Shown here one piece after another: positions 53,400 to 63,582 of a stretch of DNA of 64,000 nucleotides (position 1 is the first letter of the stretch; every line of letters begins with the position of its first letter). Source of the stretch: Thereva unica (Eukaryota > Arthropoda > Insecta > Diptera > Therevidae); contig OX465281.1 in assembly GCA_949987705.1 (NCBI GenBank), positions 179,194,516 to 179,258,515 on the forward strand, given 5' to 3'. Below the pieces are notes generated by a model. It searched no databases, was not told where the DNA came from, and saw only the letters and a list, made by a program, of their open reading frames with translations. The translations under genes were made by a program, and so were the position numbers.

Positions 53400-53935
53400 T
53401 ATTTAAATTCAAATCGGTCGTCGATACGCCGAACTTATAGATGACTTCGCGATTTTTATGGTATCCATAATAGTCCATCTGAGCAGGCCATCCGTCGAAC
53501 TGTGAATAGTTTCTCTACCTAACACTCTCTCTAATACCAGCACGTCGAAGAAATGTGCGTACTGAAGATAATATCGCCGCTGCAAAACGAAACTATGGAA
53601 GAAAATTAAAACTTGTCGATTCGTCGTCGGACACATGCATTGGGGCACGGAAAATGTTGAGCAAACATCTTGGCCTACTCCCGTATAAGGTCCAGCTGTG
53701 AAAGAATTAGAGCCATGTAACCATCATATGCGTCGTTCTTTAGCCGGTTGGGCTCTAGAGTAGTGGGGAAGAGACCCGTTGTCTTATCGCTAAATTGTGT
53801 TCAGCAGTGAGGCTCGTTCTTGGCTTAACGGCGTCTATAAGCAAAATTTGCCGTATATGGAGGGAGACTAATCCACAAGGGATCCTACAGACTCCAATAC
53901 ATCCAGAGAAATGCACCGTTTTCTGTGTAAGAGTT
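53400..53935 (+). pseudogene. Decayed mariner-like (IS630-Tc1) transposase
   Basis: Across three frames: LRDFYGIHNSPSEQAIRRTV (helix-turn-helix linker), KVQL-KELEPCNHHMRRSLAGWALE, LVLGLTA-like replacing the first-Asp region, then KICRIWRETNPQGILQTP and IHPEKCTVFC. The order matches insect mariner-type transposases that read GIY/NRPSEQAIRRTV, YKVQL-QELKP-DH, RIW-E-NP and HPEKVTVW. DDE residues cannot be confirmed because of frameshifts. TIRs not found. Confidence 0.65.
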
Positions 53936-54060
53936 TCTTGTACAGCTCTTGATTATCTTCCGAAGATGTCAATGTCGTCTGCATAAACCATTGTGAGCCG
54001 ATCAAAACTAGTTGGGCGCATGGGTTTGATGGGTTTTGATGTACAATTTGATCGTGTATA
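53936..54060 (-). pseudogene. RTE-like RT scrap with YADD
   Basis: The minus strand reads LTMVYADDIDIFGR, then a stop and SRAVQETL. VYADDIDIIGR is the palm active-site strand of RTE-type RTs. Only ~40 codons remain. Confidence 0.6.
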
Positions 54061-54104
54061 TGGGCCTTAAGTCTCAGACCCGTAACTTCTATCGATTCAA
54101 GGTG

Positions 54105-54290
54105 TACTAATTTACCAGTTTTTTATGCCTACCTTGGAACTCCTTTATCACAATTAAAAAATTGCATAGGACCAGCGCGGTAAACTACCTAAAAAAGTTA
54201 TTCCGTTGCAAAGTTATGCGTAAACAGGACCAAATAAATTACATACCTACACGTCGAATTGATAACCACCTCCTTTTAAACTCTTTTCTT
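54105..54290 (+). repeat. Dispersed repeat M, second copy
   Basis: Matches 39815-40000 in order, ending GATAACCACCTCCTTTTAAA. Confidence 0.65.
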
Positions 54291-56905
54291 TACTTTCACT
54301 TCGGAGCATCAAATCTTGTAACGTTAATTTAACCGCCTTTTACTCAATGCAAATGGATGAAACTTTGCAGGCATACATATTCCCGATGACAATACACGAA
54401 TATGACATTTTGTTACATTTTTTGTTGTTGATTTTGTTGTTGAGTAACAAAAAACGATTTTTAATAAAAAATCCTTGGAATTATTCGTTCTACTCAATGT
54501 AGAGTCTTAAAATTCACTTCCATTCAATAAAAATTGGTAAAAATTAACAGACATGTGTATTTCCGACGAAAACACACGAAAATGATAGTTCCAAATTAAA
54601 GATGGCGGCCAAAAAAATATGATGGATTACATTTTTCTTTACAAGCCACTCGTTCGATATGGGTATCAAATGAAAAGTTATAACAAGTTGAATACAATTA
54701 GCGTCATCCTAAATTCAAAATGGCGGTAGAAAAATGGCTGCATAAAAGTGGCGGCCAACACAAAACAGAGGATCAATTTTTCTTTACAGCGCGCTCGGCA
54801 TGGGTATCAAATTGAAGGGAGTGACAATTAGAATACTGTTGTCTGTGTCCCGTCATTTAAATTCAAAATGGCGGTCAACACAAAATGGCGGTTTACCCTT
54901 TTATTTACTTCGCTCTCGGTATGGATATCAAATGAAAGTGTATTAAAGTGAGTAAGAAAGTAAACTGTATGACGTCGTTTTAAATCAAATATTGCGTTCA
55001 CTAAAAAATGGCGGAAGACATAACATAGCTACCAATAGCAAATAAAAATATGATTTAAAAAGATGCAAAAAAATATGTTTCCAGTTTTTAGTTTTTATTG
55101 CTCCAGCCAGTATACGCGAGCACACTACCTTTCAAAATGTAAAAAAAAACGTAGAGCGCTATTAGATTTTTGAGGGGTCATCAAATTGTGCATTTTTGGG
55201 CTGCACTTGAGAACTGTTGTAAAGAAACAAATACAAAACATGTAAAAAAGTTTCCTTATTTAACATGATAATCTAATTAAAAGTTTGGAAATTGTAATGT
55301 ATTAATTAACGCTATTCGTTACTAAAAAGTAAAAAATAAAAAAAAAGAAAAAAAAATTTTTAAGAAACTCTTTTCTTTACCTTAATATATTGATCAGTTG
55401 TGAACACCAAATTAATATAAATACTAAAAAAATCGACTAAAAGGTAAAAAATAAGAAGATTTTAAACAATATAAAATTTAAATCAAAATGGAAAAAATCT
55501 CACACATTCCTTAAAGAAAAGCGTGGGGCGCCCATACCAACCTGAACTTAAAAAAAAAAATAAAAAAAAAAAATTTTTTAGGATACGCTTTTCTTTAGTT
55601 TACTGTGTCACGATGATTAAAAATCAACTAAAAAAAAAAAAAATAAAACGTATCAGCAACTTAAAAGAAAATTCTCAAACAGATCTGTTGAAAAGACTTC
55701 TGAAAAATTAAATCCGACAAAATCTCACACATTCGTTAAAGAAAAGCGTGAGGCGCATAATCACGTTATAAACATTATGAGGATGCAAACTGTTCCGCTT
55801 TTAATTTGAAACAAATTGTTCGTGACGAATTTCAACAAGTCGGTCAAAGTTCGGTTCAGTGTTGTTTTTAAATTTTATTTATTATTATATTGAAATGTAC
55901 AATTAGTTATTTTATTGAATGAGAATCATAGAAATATCTTAAAAGCCGAATTTCTAGAGAATTACTGCTGTAGCACAGTAGATTTAAAATGAGCGCCTCA
56001 CGCTTTTCTTTAACGAATGTGTGAGATTTTGTCGGATTTAATTTTTCAGAAGTCTTTTCAACAGATCTGTTTGAGAATTTTCTTTTAAGTTGCTGATACG
56101 TTTTATTTTTTTTTTTTTTAGTTGATTTTTAATCATCGTGACACAGTAAACTAAAGAAAAGCGTATCCTAAAAAAATTTTTTTTTTATTTTTTTTTATTT
56201 TTTAATTTTTAGTCTTAGAACATACAAAATTCGAAAATAGAATTTTGTTTGAAAAAGTGAATCCTGTATTTGAAGATATATAACACATATGTACAATATT
56301 ATATGATCTTTTTTTATTCGTACTTAATATTATATAAATTTAACGTTAAAAGTATAATTATGTGTAGTTCACTTAATAACTCGCAATACCTTACAATTTT
56401 CAGCCCAATACATTGACTAAAACAATTAATTTAAAGCGTTTTCCTTAAAAATCGGTTTTTGTTACTCAACAACAAAAACAACAACAACAAAAAAATTTTT
56501 ATGTCATAATCGTGTATTGTCACCGGAAATACAGGTGCCTGCAAAGTTTCATCCATTTTTATTGAGTAGAAGACTGTCAAATTTGAGTTGCAATATTCCG
56601 TTGAAATGTGCAAACTAAAGAAAAGCGTATAAAAAACATGACTGCCGTGAGTACATTTTAACATTTCAGACAGCTACGAATTTTCACTAATTGAGCCTTT
56701 TGTTTCATAAAACGCACCCTACGCTTTTCTTTAAGGAATGTGTGAGATTTTCTCCATTTTGATTTAAAAGTTTATATTGTTTAAAATCTTCTTATTTGTT
56801 ACCTTTAAGTCGATTTTTTTAGTATTTATATTAATTTGGTGTTCACAACTGATCAATATATTATGGTAAAGAAAAGAGTTTCTTAAAAATTTTTTTTCTT
56901 TTTTT
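54270..56905. repeat. Nested palindromes bounded by CTTTTCTTTA motifs
   Basis: Arms: 55350-55535 with 56715-56900, 55550-55760 with 55990-56190, and more weakly 54285-54480 with 56430-56620. CGCTTTTCTTTA or its inverse marks nearly every junction (54286, 55373, 55510, 55588, 55737, 56003, 56154, 56612, 56726, 56867), often followed by AATGTGTGAGATTTT. Inverted repeats within inverted repeats indicate stacked MITE insertions or a fold-back element. Confidence 0.75.
54595..54965. repeat. Degenerate units of the GGTATCAAATGAAAG motif
   Basis: ATGGGTATCAAATGAAAAGT, ATGGGTATCAAATTGAAGGG and ATGGATATCAAATGAAAGTG occur at ~140-bp spacing, each preceded by AAAATGGCGG. Same core as the satellite at 30850-35640, far older. 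Confidence 0.7.
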
Positions 56906-56924
56906 TATTTTAAGTCGGTTGAAA

Positions 56925-57000
56925 TACGATTTCGATATTTGGACCGATTACAATAACTTTCCTATAAATTGGAAAGTTAAAAATATTCGCCAGTAAAAAT
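56925..57000 (-). repeat. Repeat T fragment
   Basis: GGACCGATTACAATAACTTT matches 215-235 and, reversed, 41910-41940. Confidence 0.6.
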
Positions 57001-57748
57001 CTCTGCAAACTTTCTATTTAAGTATAATTATTTCCAGTTTTATAAATAAAGGCTTTGTAATGGTATGAAAAAGAAAACATTTAAATAAAAATCCTGAACT
57101 AAGAAACCTACAAAATTTGTGTCAGGAGTGGGATCAGGAGTGCATCATTAAGTGTAGGCCATTTAGATCCTTCCAGTAATGACAAAAGCGTATTGTTTAA
57201 GTTTGTTACTGTTAAGTGCAATTCGTTTTGTTCTACCGCTAAGTATAACGTAACCATTTCCCCCCTTGCATTCCCAGCTCATTTGCCTTTCTTTATAACG
57301 CTAAGTGCGAAATAGTAACATACTTTCCGCTTCAAAAAAGAGGTCAAGAGTGCTTTTATTTCCAGATTAGTACAGGGTTTTTACTAACCACGTGTTCCCA
57401 TGGACAAACCTACATATAAAAAGATATCTTTCCTTTTATTTTTATTCGTGAAATTGGGAACTTGTTCGGTACCAATTTCGCATTTTCGTTGAGTAAGTAC
57501 CTGCTAAAAGACAGTCAAAGAGAAACGATCGATAAAAAGTGTAGAGCGGCTCATGGCAATTTCGTTTAGGATTATTATAACACATTTAGTAGTAGGTTTG
57601 AGAGTATTCAACAGGACATCTAAATATGATTGAACTCTTTGGGTCAACCACAATCATCAGGAAAACAGCAACTCAATTTTCCCAAACCATCACCGACAGC
57701 AAAAATCAGCGGACTTACAGAGTATCGCAATCAATACACCAGGTACCA
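57001..57748. other. Unassigned; possible LTR-element leader
   Basis: GTGTCAGGAGTGGGATCAGG at ~57120 resembles sequence found after 5' LTRs, preceded by AATAAA-like motifs. No LTR boundaries could be fixed and no gag motif read. Confidence 0.25.
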
Positions 57749-58010
57749 AGAATTATTATTATTATTATTATTTATTTGAATACCATGTACACAAGATAGA
57801 ATCTTTTAACTAGTACATTTATTAATATATCGGTAGGGTAGGAGGATATAAAAGAGTAATAAAAAAACTACATAAAATAAAAAAAAACTACATAAAAAAC
57901 ACATAATTGAAAAAGTATAACAGATAAATAGCTTAAAAGTAACAAAATTTATAAAAGAAAACTCGTATTTGCGCTTTGAACAATCCTGTTAGAGATATTT
58001 TTTTTTATGT
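57749..58010 (-). mobile_element. CR1-like LINE 3' end fragment
   Basis: An ATT-repeat tail is followed by GTACACAAGATAGAATCTTT, the reverse of the AATCTTGTGTAC signature of the CR1-like ends at 11085 and 60758. No coding remains. Confidence 0.6.
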
Positions 58011-58144
58011 GACACACTAGAGACTTAGGGAAGGCCCCTTTGTACTGTCGACCGTGTATTTATTTTGAAATGTCGAACAGCAGCTCTAGTCGGAAGATAG
58101 AGAGAGAAGTGAAGGAAATAACTGTCACACCTAGCTGCGGTATT
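58011..58144 (-). other. Possible Jockey-like 3' end scrap
   Basis: A T run then ATGTGACACACTAGAG resembles the reversed Jockey 3' end (ATGTGGTAGTGCTAAG). Weak. Confidence 0.3.
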
Positions 58145-59205
58145 TTTTTTTTATTTTCACCTACTCCCAACCATTTGCGACTCTGACATCGGGGTATCGA
58201 GAACAACTCGCTGGAGTGTTATGCCTCCTGAAACGAGTTGAATCTCATCAACCAACCGATGACATGCGCTTGGTGGATCGGGGAACCACTAGTGAAGGCT
58301 ATGACAGGAGGAATCAGGAATGCAAAGAGGGAAGAAGAAAGAAGGAAAGTTATGTAGGTGGGAAAAAAAGCTAGGACCGTGGCACCGCCGGAGATATGAT
58401 GGAAAAGACCATCCATCCAATGGCGCTACAGCCCAAATCGAGCCTTGGCCTCCTCTAGGGCATTTCTCCATGTTTGACGGTCCCTTGCAGCACGTCTCCA
58501 GTTCCGGATGTTGAGCATTGACTCTGCGTCAGCCGTCTCAGAGTCTATCCATCTCCTCCTGGGTTTACCTACTGGCCTACTTCCCGAAATTTCTGATGCC
58601 ATAAGCCGTTTTGGGATGCGATTGTCCTCCATCCTGATCACGTGGCCGGCTAGTCTCAGTCTGTTTATTTTTATTAAAGTTTAGAGTTGTGGGTCGTCAA
58701 AAATTTCATACTACTCGTTGTTGAATCTTCTTCGTCCATCCTCTCTGATTGGGCCTATTAGTTGGGCTCATTCCTCTATGTCCTGGGTCAAAGTCCAAGT
58801 CTCGCTACCATAACACAGTACTGGTTGTATTACTGTTTTGTAGAGTGAGAGTTTCGTTTTCCTGTGTACAAATCTTGAGTGCAGGATTTGTTTTTCAGCA
58901 TAAAAGGCTTTATTAGCCAGTAGTATTCGTCTGGTTATTTCTTCTTTTTCTTCGTTTCTTTTTGTGACAGTAGACCTAAGGTAGACTATCGTTACTTCTA
59001 GGTTATGTTCGTCGATGGTTGTATTTCTTCCCATTCTAAATCGTCCTGCTCTGGATTGTTGCATCACCTTCGTTTTTTCTTCGTTAATCTTCAGGCCTAT
59101 GTCCTTTGCCGCCTCTTTTAATTCGATATAGACTTCTTTTGCTGCTAAAAAGGACCTTCCCACGATGTTTACGTCATCCGTATCCGTCATCCATGATGGA
59201 AAAGA
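58145..59205 (-). pseudogene. RTE-like RT 3' part (5'-truncated)
   Basis: The minus frame 59190-58768 begins at the active site (TDTDDVNIVGRS, for YADD), then IGLKINEEKTKVMQQSRA, STVTKRNEEKEEITRRI, LANKAFYAEKQILHSR and VLCYGSETWTLT. 58641-58426 gives IRMEDNRIPKRLMASEI, SRPVGKPRRRWID and RRAARDRQTWRNALEEAKAR. A frameshifted gap lies between. A 3' UTR follows down to a T run at 58145. It is related to, but distinct from, the RTE-like element at 6234-11699. The first catalytic motif and everything before it are missing, so it is dead. Confidence 0.8.
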
Positions 59206-59274
59206 CGCTTCTTAAAAAAGCCCGCTGAATCAACGCGCTGGAGATCAACTGGAAGGCAATTTCAAAGCAACGCC

Positions 59275-59635
59275 GCGAAGACAAAGAAAGAACGTTGCCC
59301 AATCAAGGTACGAAATTGTGGAATAATTAAATTATTATTTCTGGAAGATTGTGAGGGTATTACGAGTTGGTTAAGGTAAGCCGGTATACGGTGATACAGG
59401 ATATCATGGAGTAGACGCAAGACTCTGTACTCCCGATAGTCACTGAAAGAACAACCAAGGATAGAATTAGAGTGGGGAGATATATGATCATAACGACGAA
59501 GTTTATGGACAAATCGTTCGCAGTCGTTGAAGGCAATGTTAAGCTTACGGGCGCAGGAAGAGTCAAGAGAAGGGAAAATAGACTGGAAATGCATTAGATG
59601 GGGGAGAAGTAACGCTTTCATTAAACACATACGCA
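59275..59635 (-). pseudogene. CR1-like RT C-terminus, displaced half
   Basis: Reads CLMKALLLPHLMHFQSIFPS, FNDCERFVHKLRRYDHISPH, NNLIIPQFRTLIGQRSFFV, very close to 10400-10760. Its N-terminal continuation is at 60800-61500, split by the plus-strand element at 59636. Confidence 0.8.
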
Positions 59636-60800
59636 GTAAATCGCACAGTTGTGAGACTGCTATGTTGAAGGTTACAACTGATCTTAGGGCTGCGATTGAT
59701 CGGGGTAAAATTGCTTTATTGGTTCTGCTAGACTTCTCTAAGGCTTTTGACTCGGTGGTACATCCGCTCCTGTTGTCCAAACTTAATCAACTCTACCATT
59801 TCTCTTCCTCTGCCACGCTTCTTTTCTCCTCTCTTCTTTCTGATAGATTTCAATGTGTTCGTCACAATGGCAGAACATCCTCTCTTCTGCTGGTGCGTCT
59901 GGGTGTGCCTCAAGGCTCGATACTGGGTCCTCTTCTTTTTTCCCTGTACATCAATGAACTTCCTTCTGTCATTGATGGCTGTTCTTTTCATATGTATGCT
60001 GATGACCTTCAGTTGTACAATTCATTTCCTGCTAGTGACATTGTTCCCTGTACTGCCAATGTGAATAATATTTTATCTTGAATCAAGTACTCTCAAGTAC
60101 TGCTTATAAGCCATCGTCCTATATCCTCTGAATATACTCCTAATCTATTAGTAGGTGATGTTCCTATTCCTGTCGCTGATTTTGTCAAGAGCCTTGGGAT
60201 ATTTATTAACTGTAAGCTTTCCTGTTGTAATCATGTTTCCTTCATGCTGTCCAAGATATATGGTACATTGCGAAAACTGTGGCTGTTCGCGGATCTGCTT
60301 TCACCTTCTATCCGTGCCAAGCTTGTGAAATCACTTATTCTGCCGCATTTTCTCTATGGCGCCCTTGTTTATATGTCTCTTGATTCGTCCTGTCATCATC
60401 GACTCAGGGTCGCATTCAATGATTGTCTGAGATTTTTTTTCAACTCCGTAGATCTGATCATGTGTCGGACGTGCAAAATTCACTACTAGGATGTGGGATC
60501 TTTCATTTTCTCAATGTCATAGCACTAACTCTTCTACATAAAATTTTTTATTCTAAATATCCTTGCTACCTCACTGAATTTCTTTTCCCCATGCAGTCCT
60601 TGAGGTCATTCAAGCTGCTTATCCCTTTTCATCGTTTCTTGGTTGGTAGTCGTTCCTTCTTTGTGCATGCGATTAGACTTTGGGATAGACTTCCTCTGTC
60701 CATCCAAAAAATCAGCAATTTAGGATTATTTACCATTTGTTAAATGTACTCTAAAAGATTGTAATCTTGTGTACTCTGCCAAATAAATAAATAAAATAAA
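59636..60800 (+). pseudogene. CR1-like LINE inserted in a minus-strand relative
   Basis: 5'-truncated at KSHSCETAMLKV. RT motifs: VLLDFSKAFDSVVHPLLL (first Asp), GVPQGSILGPLLFSLYINEL and FHMYADDLQLYNS (active site), to a stop at 60079. Then VKSLGIFINCKLSCCNHVS, LVKSLILPHFLYGALVYM, and after a frameshift near 60450 RSFFVHAIRLWDRLPLSIQK. The 3' end has AATCTTGTGTAC and an (AAATA)n tail to ~60808. Active-site residues are present but stops make it dead. About 80 bp of the host element is missing at the junction. Confidence 0.85.
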
Positions 60801-61500
60801 ATAAATAAATGTGACCGCAACATGTTAAACTACTATTCAAGATTACACCAAGATTTTTCACTTTATCAACGCGGACGAGGGGAACTCCATTTAAAGCAAT
60901 ATCAGATACATTAGGACAGTTAAAGGCAGAATGAGAGAGAGAAACATGCATTGGGATTTCTGAGGATTAAGTAGTAGATGGCTCAATGTCGACCCAGAGG
61001 AAACACGCTGCAGATCTGCGTTAAGTTTCTCCAAACTACTAAGGAATTGTTCTTTTGGAGAAGATACATATATAAATTTGATCATCATCTGCATACATGT
61101 GAATCTAGGAATCTTTGACTACAGAAGGAAGATCATTAATGAAAATCCCGAATAGAAGCGGACCAAGGATGGAGCCTTGGGGCACACCCGCGTGAAGAGC
61201 AGCAATTGAGGAAGAATTGTTACCGAGCAGAACTTTCTGGGAACGATTGGTTAAGAAACTATGTATCAGTTTAAGGGCAGGAAAAGAAAAATTAGCCTGG
61301 GAAGCGAGTTTTTTTTTAGAAACAAACCGTGATTAACACTATCAAAAGCGAGAAATCGAGCAACAATAAGCAGCAAATGTGATGTTGGTCAAGTGACTTT
61401 CGAATATAAGACGTCGCCTTTAGGAGGGCAGTTTCACAGCTATGGCGTTTGCGAAAGCCAGATTGCCATTCGTTAATGAGTTGAGTAGAATAGCTATGCC
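60801..61500 (-). pseudogene. CR1-like RT core, other half of the split element
   Basis: From 61500 down: WQSGFRKRHSCETALLKA-like, LLLDFSLLIVLITVC (first Asp kept), GVPQGSILGPLLFGIFIND, HMYADDDQIYIC (active site), LLNPQKSQCMFLSL and RVDKVKNLGVILNSSLTCCG. Several frameshifts. It ends at the 3' tail of the plus-strand insertion and resumes at 59635. Confidence 0.8.
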
Positions 61501-62158
61501 GGTTCTAGGACAATTTAACATGGGGTTTTACATATAACCCCTAGATTAACCTTTTTTGCCATCTTGAATTTTCTTCGCTGTGCCAATTGGTTTGTAACGT
61601 CACATGGTCATGTACGAGAGAAAAAATTGCAAGTGAATGTGTGTGTGTGATGCTGGGTCAGGGCAAAGTGTCTAGAAATTAACAAGTCTTTCATCTTCAT
61701 ATGGTTAATGAGTGAAAGGCGAACAGCTGCATGCACAAGTTTTTCAAATGACGATGTCAGGCTATCTGAGAGAGAATGCAACATTTTTATACGCGCTGGA
61801 ATACAACCATAAGTCGGAAAATTTTATGAGTTTATATGGGGATGTATTGGTGCATATTTGCTCGTTTGTTTTGATTTTTTTATGGGATAGTTCAATGTGT
61901 TAGCCTGAACTTTAAAAAATATTCAATTTGGCGGATAAAAAAACAACCGTTACACAAATTTCATAGAAAGATACCTAATAAAAGTCGGCTCAGTTCACGT
62001 GGTTTTAAGCAAAAGAAGTGCACGTGAATTTGTGAACAAAAAGTATTTTCTGAGTTTAACATAATAATAATTATTAAAAAAATTCCCGTAAGTACTTTTA
62101 CAATGATTAATTAATTTTTAATTAAGAACAAAGGTAGTTATGAAATAATTTCAGAATT
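61501..62158 (+). promoter_or_regulatory. Upstream region of the THAP-like gene
   Basis: No TE homology seen in this window. Two CACGTG E-boxes lie at about 61998 and 62021, about 140-160 bp before the ATG. No clear TATA box. The 63-codon frame at 61712-61903 has no known motif. Promoter role is inference from position. Confidence 0.3.
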
Positions 62159-62226
62159 ATGACCAATAGATGTGTTTTTAGATGCGATAATCCAAAACAC
62201 TTGTTTGAAATTCCAAATGATGATAG
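62159..62226 (+). CDS. First exon of a putative THAP-like zinc-finger protein
   Basis: ATG opens MTNRCVFRCDNPKHLFEIPN and the exon ends GATGATAG before a strong donor GTATGT (62227), phase 2. CVFRC followed by a short stretch and LFEIP resembles the start of THAP domains (C-x2-4-C, then L-x-x-F/I-P), which bind DNA through a C2CH zinc. The central W and the C-x2-H part of the domain should lie in a further exon that I could not find between 62227 and 63582. So this is either a gene with an unrecognised middle exon or a damaged copy. Confidence 0.45.
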
Positions 62227-62377
62227 GTATGTACCTGTGTTTAATATATGTACATATGTAGTTATAAATATAAAAATATTGGGGCTTATTTTGTGGGTAA
62301 AGTTTTATCATTTTATCTTATGAAAAATTAAATGAGATCAAAGTAGTGGGAAAAATGTTTGAAAAAGCGATTTTACG

Positions 62378-62433
62378 ACTGTCATTTTCATAAAATACCT
62401 GTGAAATTGTAGGTATTTTATGAAAATGACAGT
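62378..62433. repeat. Perfect 23-bp hairpin
   Basis: ACTGTCATTTTCATAAAATA plus CCT is repeated inverted after a 10-nt loop. Inside the putative intron. Confidence 0.8.
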
Positions 62434-62557
62434 CAAAAAAACGATTTTTTGAAAAGCAAAAAAAATATAATTTCTTTCTAATTTTTCATAATATAAATTG
62501 ATATAATTTGATCGGCAAAATAGGCCCCATTAGGTGATATGAGCTTATGTAAATTCA

Positions 62558-63240
62558 GTGACTAGTATTTAGTGTCGATAATACAGTATTTAGTCTTTTG
62601 GCAGGGAGACTAAATTTTTTGAAAGTTGACTAAATTGATGGTGAATTTGTTTCAAAATAGTTCATTACAATGGAAAATAAAGTGAAGAACTAATAGCCTG
62701 TTGTTAATAATGATAACTTCAACATTCATATATTTAAGTGCTTACTGTATAAAAAGCATATAATATAGATTATAAAAGTACAAATTATTGCCAATTGAAC
62801 TTAGGGCCTGTATTAATTGTGACGAAATTGATGACTAAACTAAATTTTGCAGTTTTTGTCCTTAATGTAGGGAATTGCTGCGTGAATCCTCTTGATGACT
62901 AAATTGAATTGACAATCATTTTAATTCTTATTATTTATAGTATATGCTTTTTATACAGTAAGCAACTAAATATATGGATGTACAAGATATCATTATTGAC
63001 AACAGGTTATTAGTTCTTCACTTTATTTTCCGTTTTTTCTTGAAACAAATGCACCGTCAATTTAGCTAACTGTCAAATAAATTAGTCTCCTCGCCAAAAG
63101 GCTAAATGCTGTATTGTAGACACTAAATTTTAGTCACTGAATTCACACATGCCCTAGTCATCGAAAAAATTCCCTACATCAATGCCAAAAATTGCAAATT
63201 TAGTTTAGTCATCAATTTAGTCGCAATTCCCACAGGCTCA
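62558..63240. repeat. Interleaved inverted repeats
   Basis: Arms A/A' (62558-62765, 62937-63152) and B/B' (62812-62905, 63155-63238) alternate A-B-A'-B'. B starts GGGCCTGTATTAATTGTGAC; B' ends GTCGCAATTCCCACAGGCTC. Both contain TTGATGACTAAA. Likely overlapping MITEs. Confidence 0.65.
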
Positions 63241-63253
63241 ATATGTTATTATA

Positions 63254-63449
63254 ATGCCGGTTTTCCACCAAACAGACAAAACAAGGAACAAAAACTGTTT
63301 TTACCAACAAAAATGACAATTTTGGAAAAAATTTGTCGGAGAATAGTGTTTTTATAAACAAAAACACTCGAGTGGGTAATTCAAAACAAACAAATTTTTT
63401 AAAAACAAAACTGGTTTTTTAAACTGTTTGTTTGGTGGAAACCCAGCAT
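63254..63449. mobile_element. MITE, 196 bp
   Basis: Ends ATGCCGGTTTTCCACCAAAC and the inverse of ATGCTGGGTTTCCACCAAAC, 18 of 20 matching. Rich in CAAAAAC. No gene; target duplication unclear. In the putative intron. Confidence 0.75.
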
Positions 63450-63582
63450 AATATGTAATATTAGCCTTTTGCACTTAGTTGTTTTTATTCATATTACCAG
63501 CAACTCGTAGCAATCTTAGATATAGATATTGTATATTAGGATTTTAATGCAGATTTGCGTAACTATATTCTCCATATTGCAG

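Noticed and set aside
57001..57748. 5' leader and gag of an LTR element
   Set aside because: Only a short PBS-like string; no LTR ends or gag motif.
59527..59640. Start of the plus-strand CR1-like frame at 59527
   Set aside because: The first ~36 codons are antisense of the minus-strand element; real homology begins near 59636.
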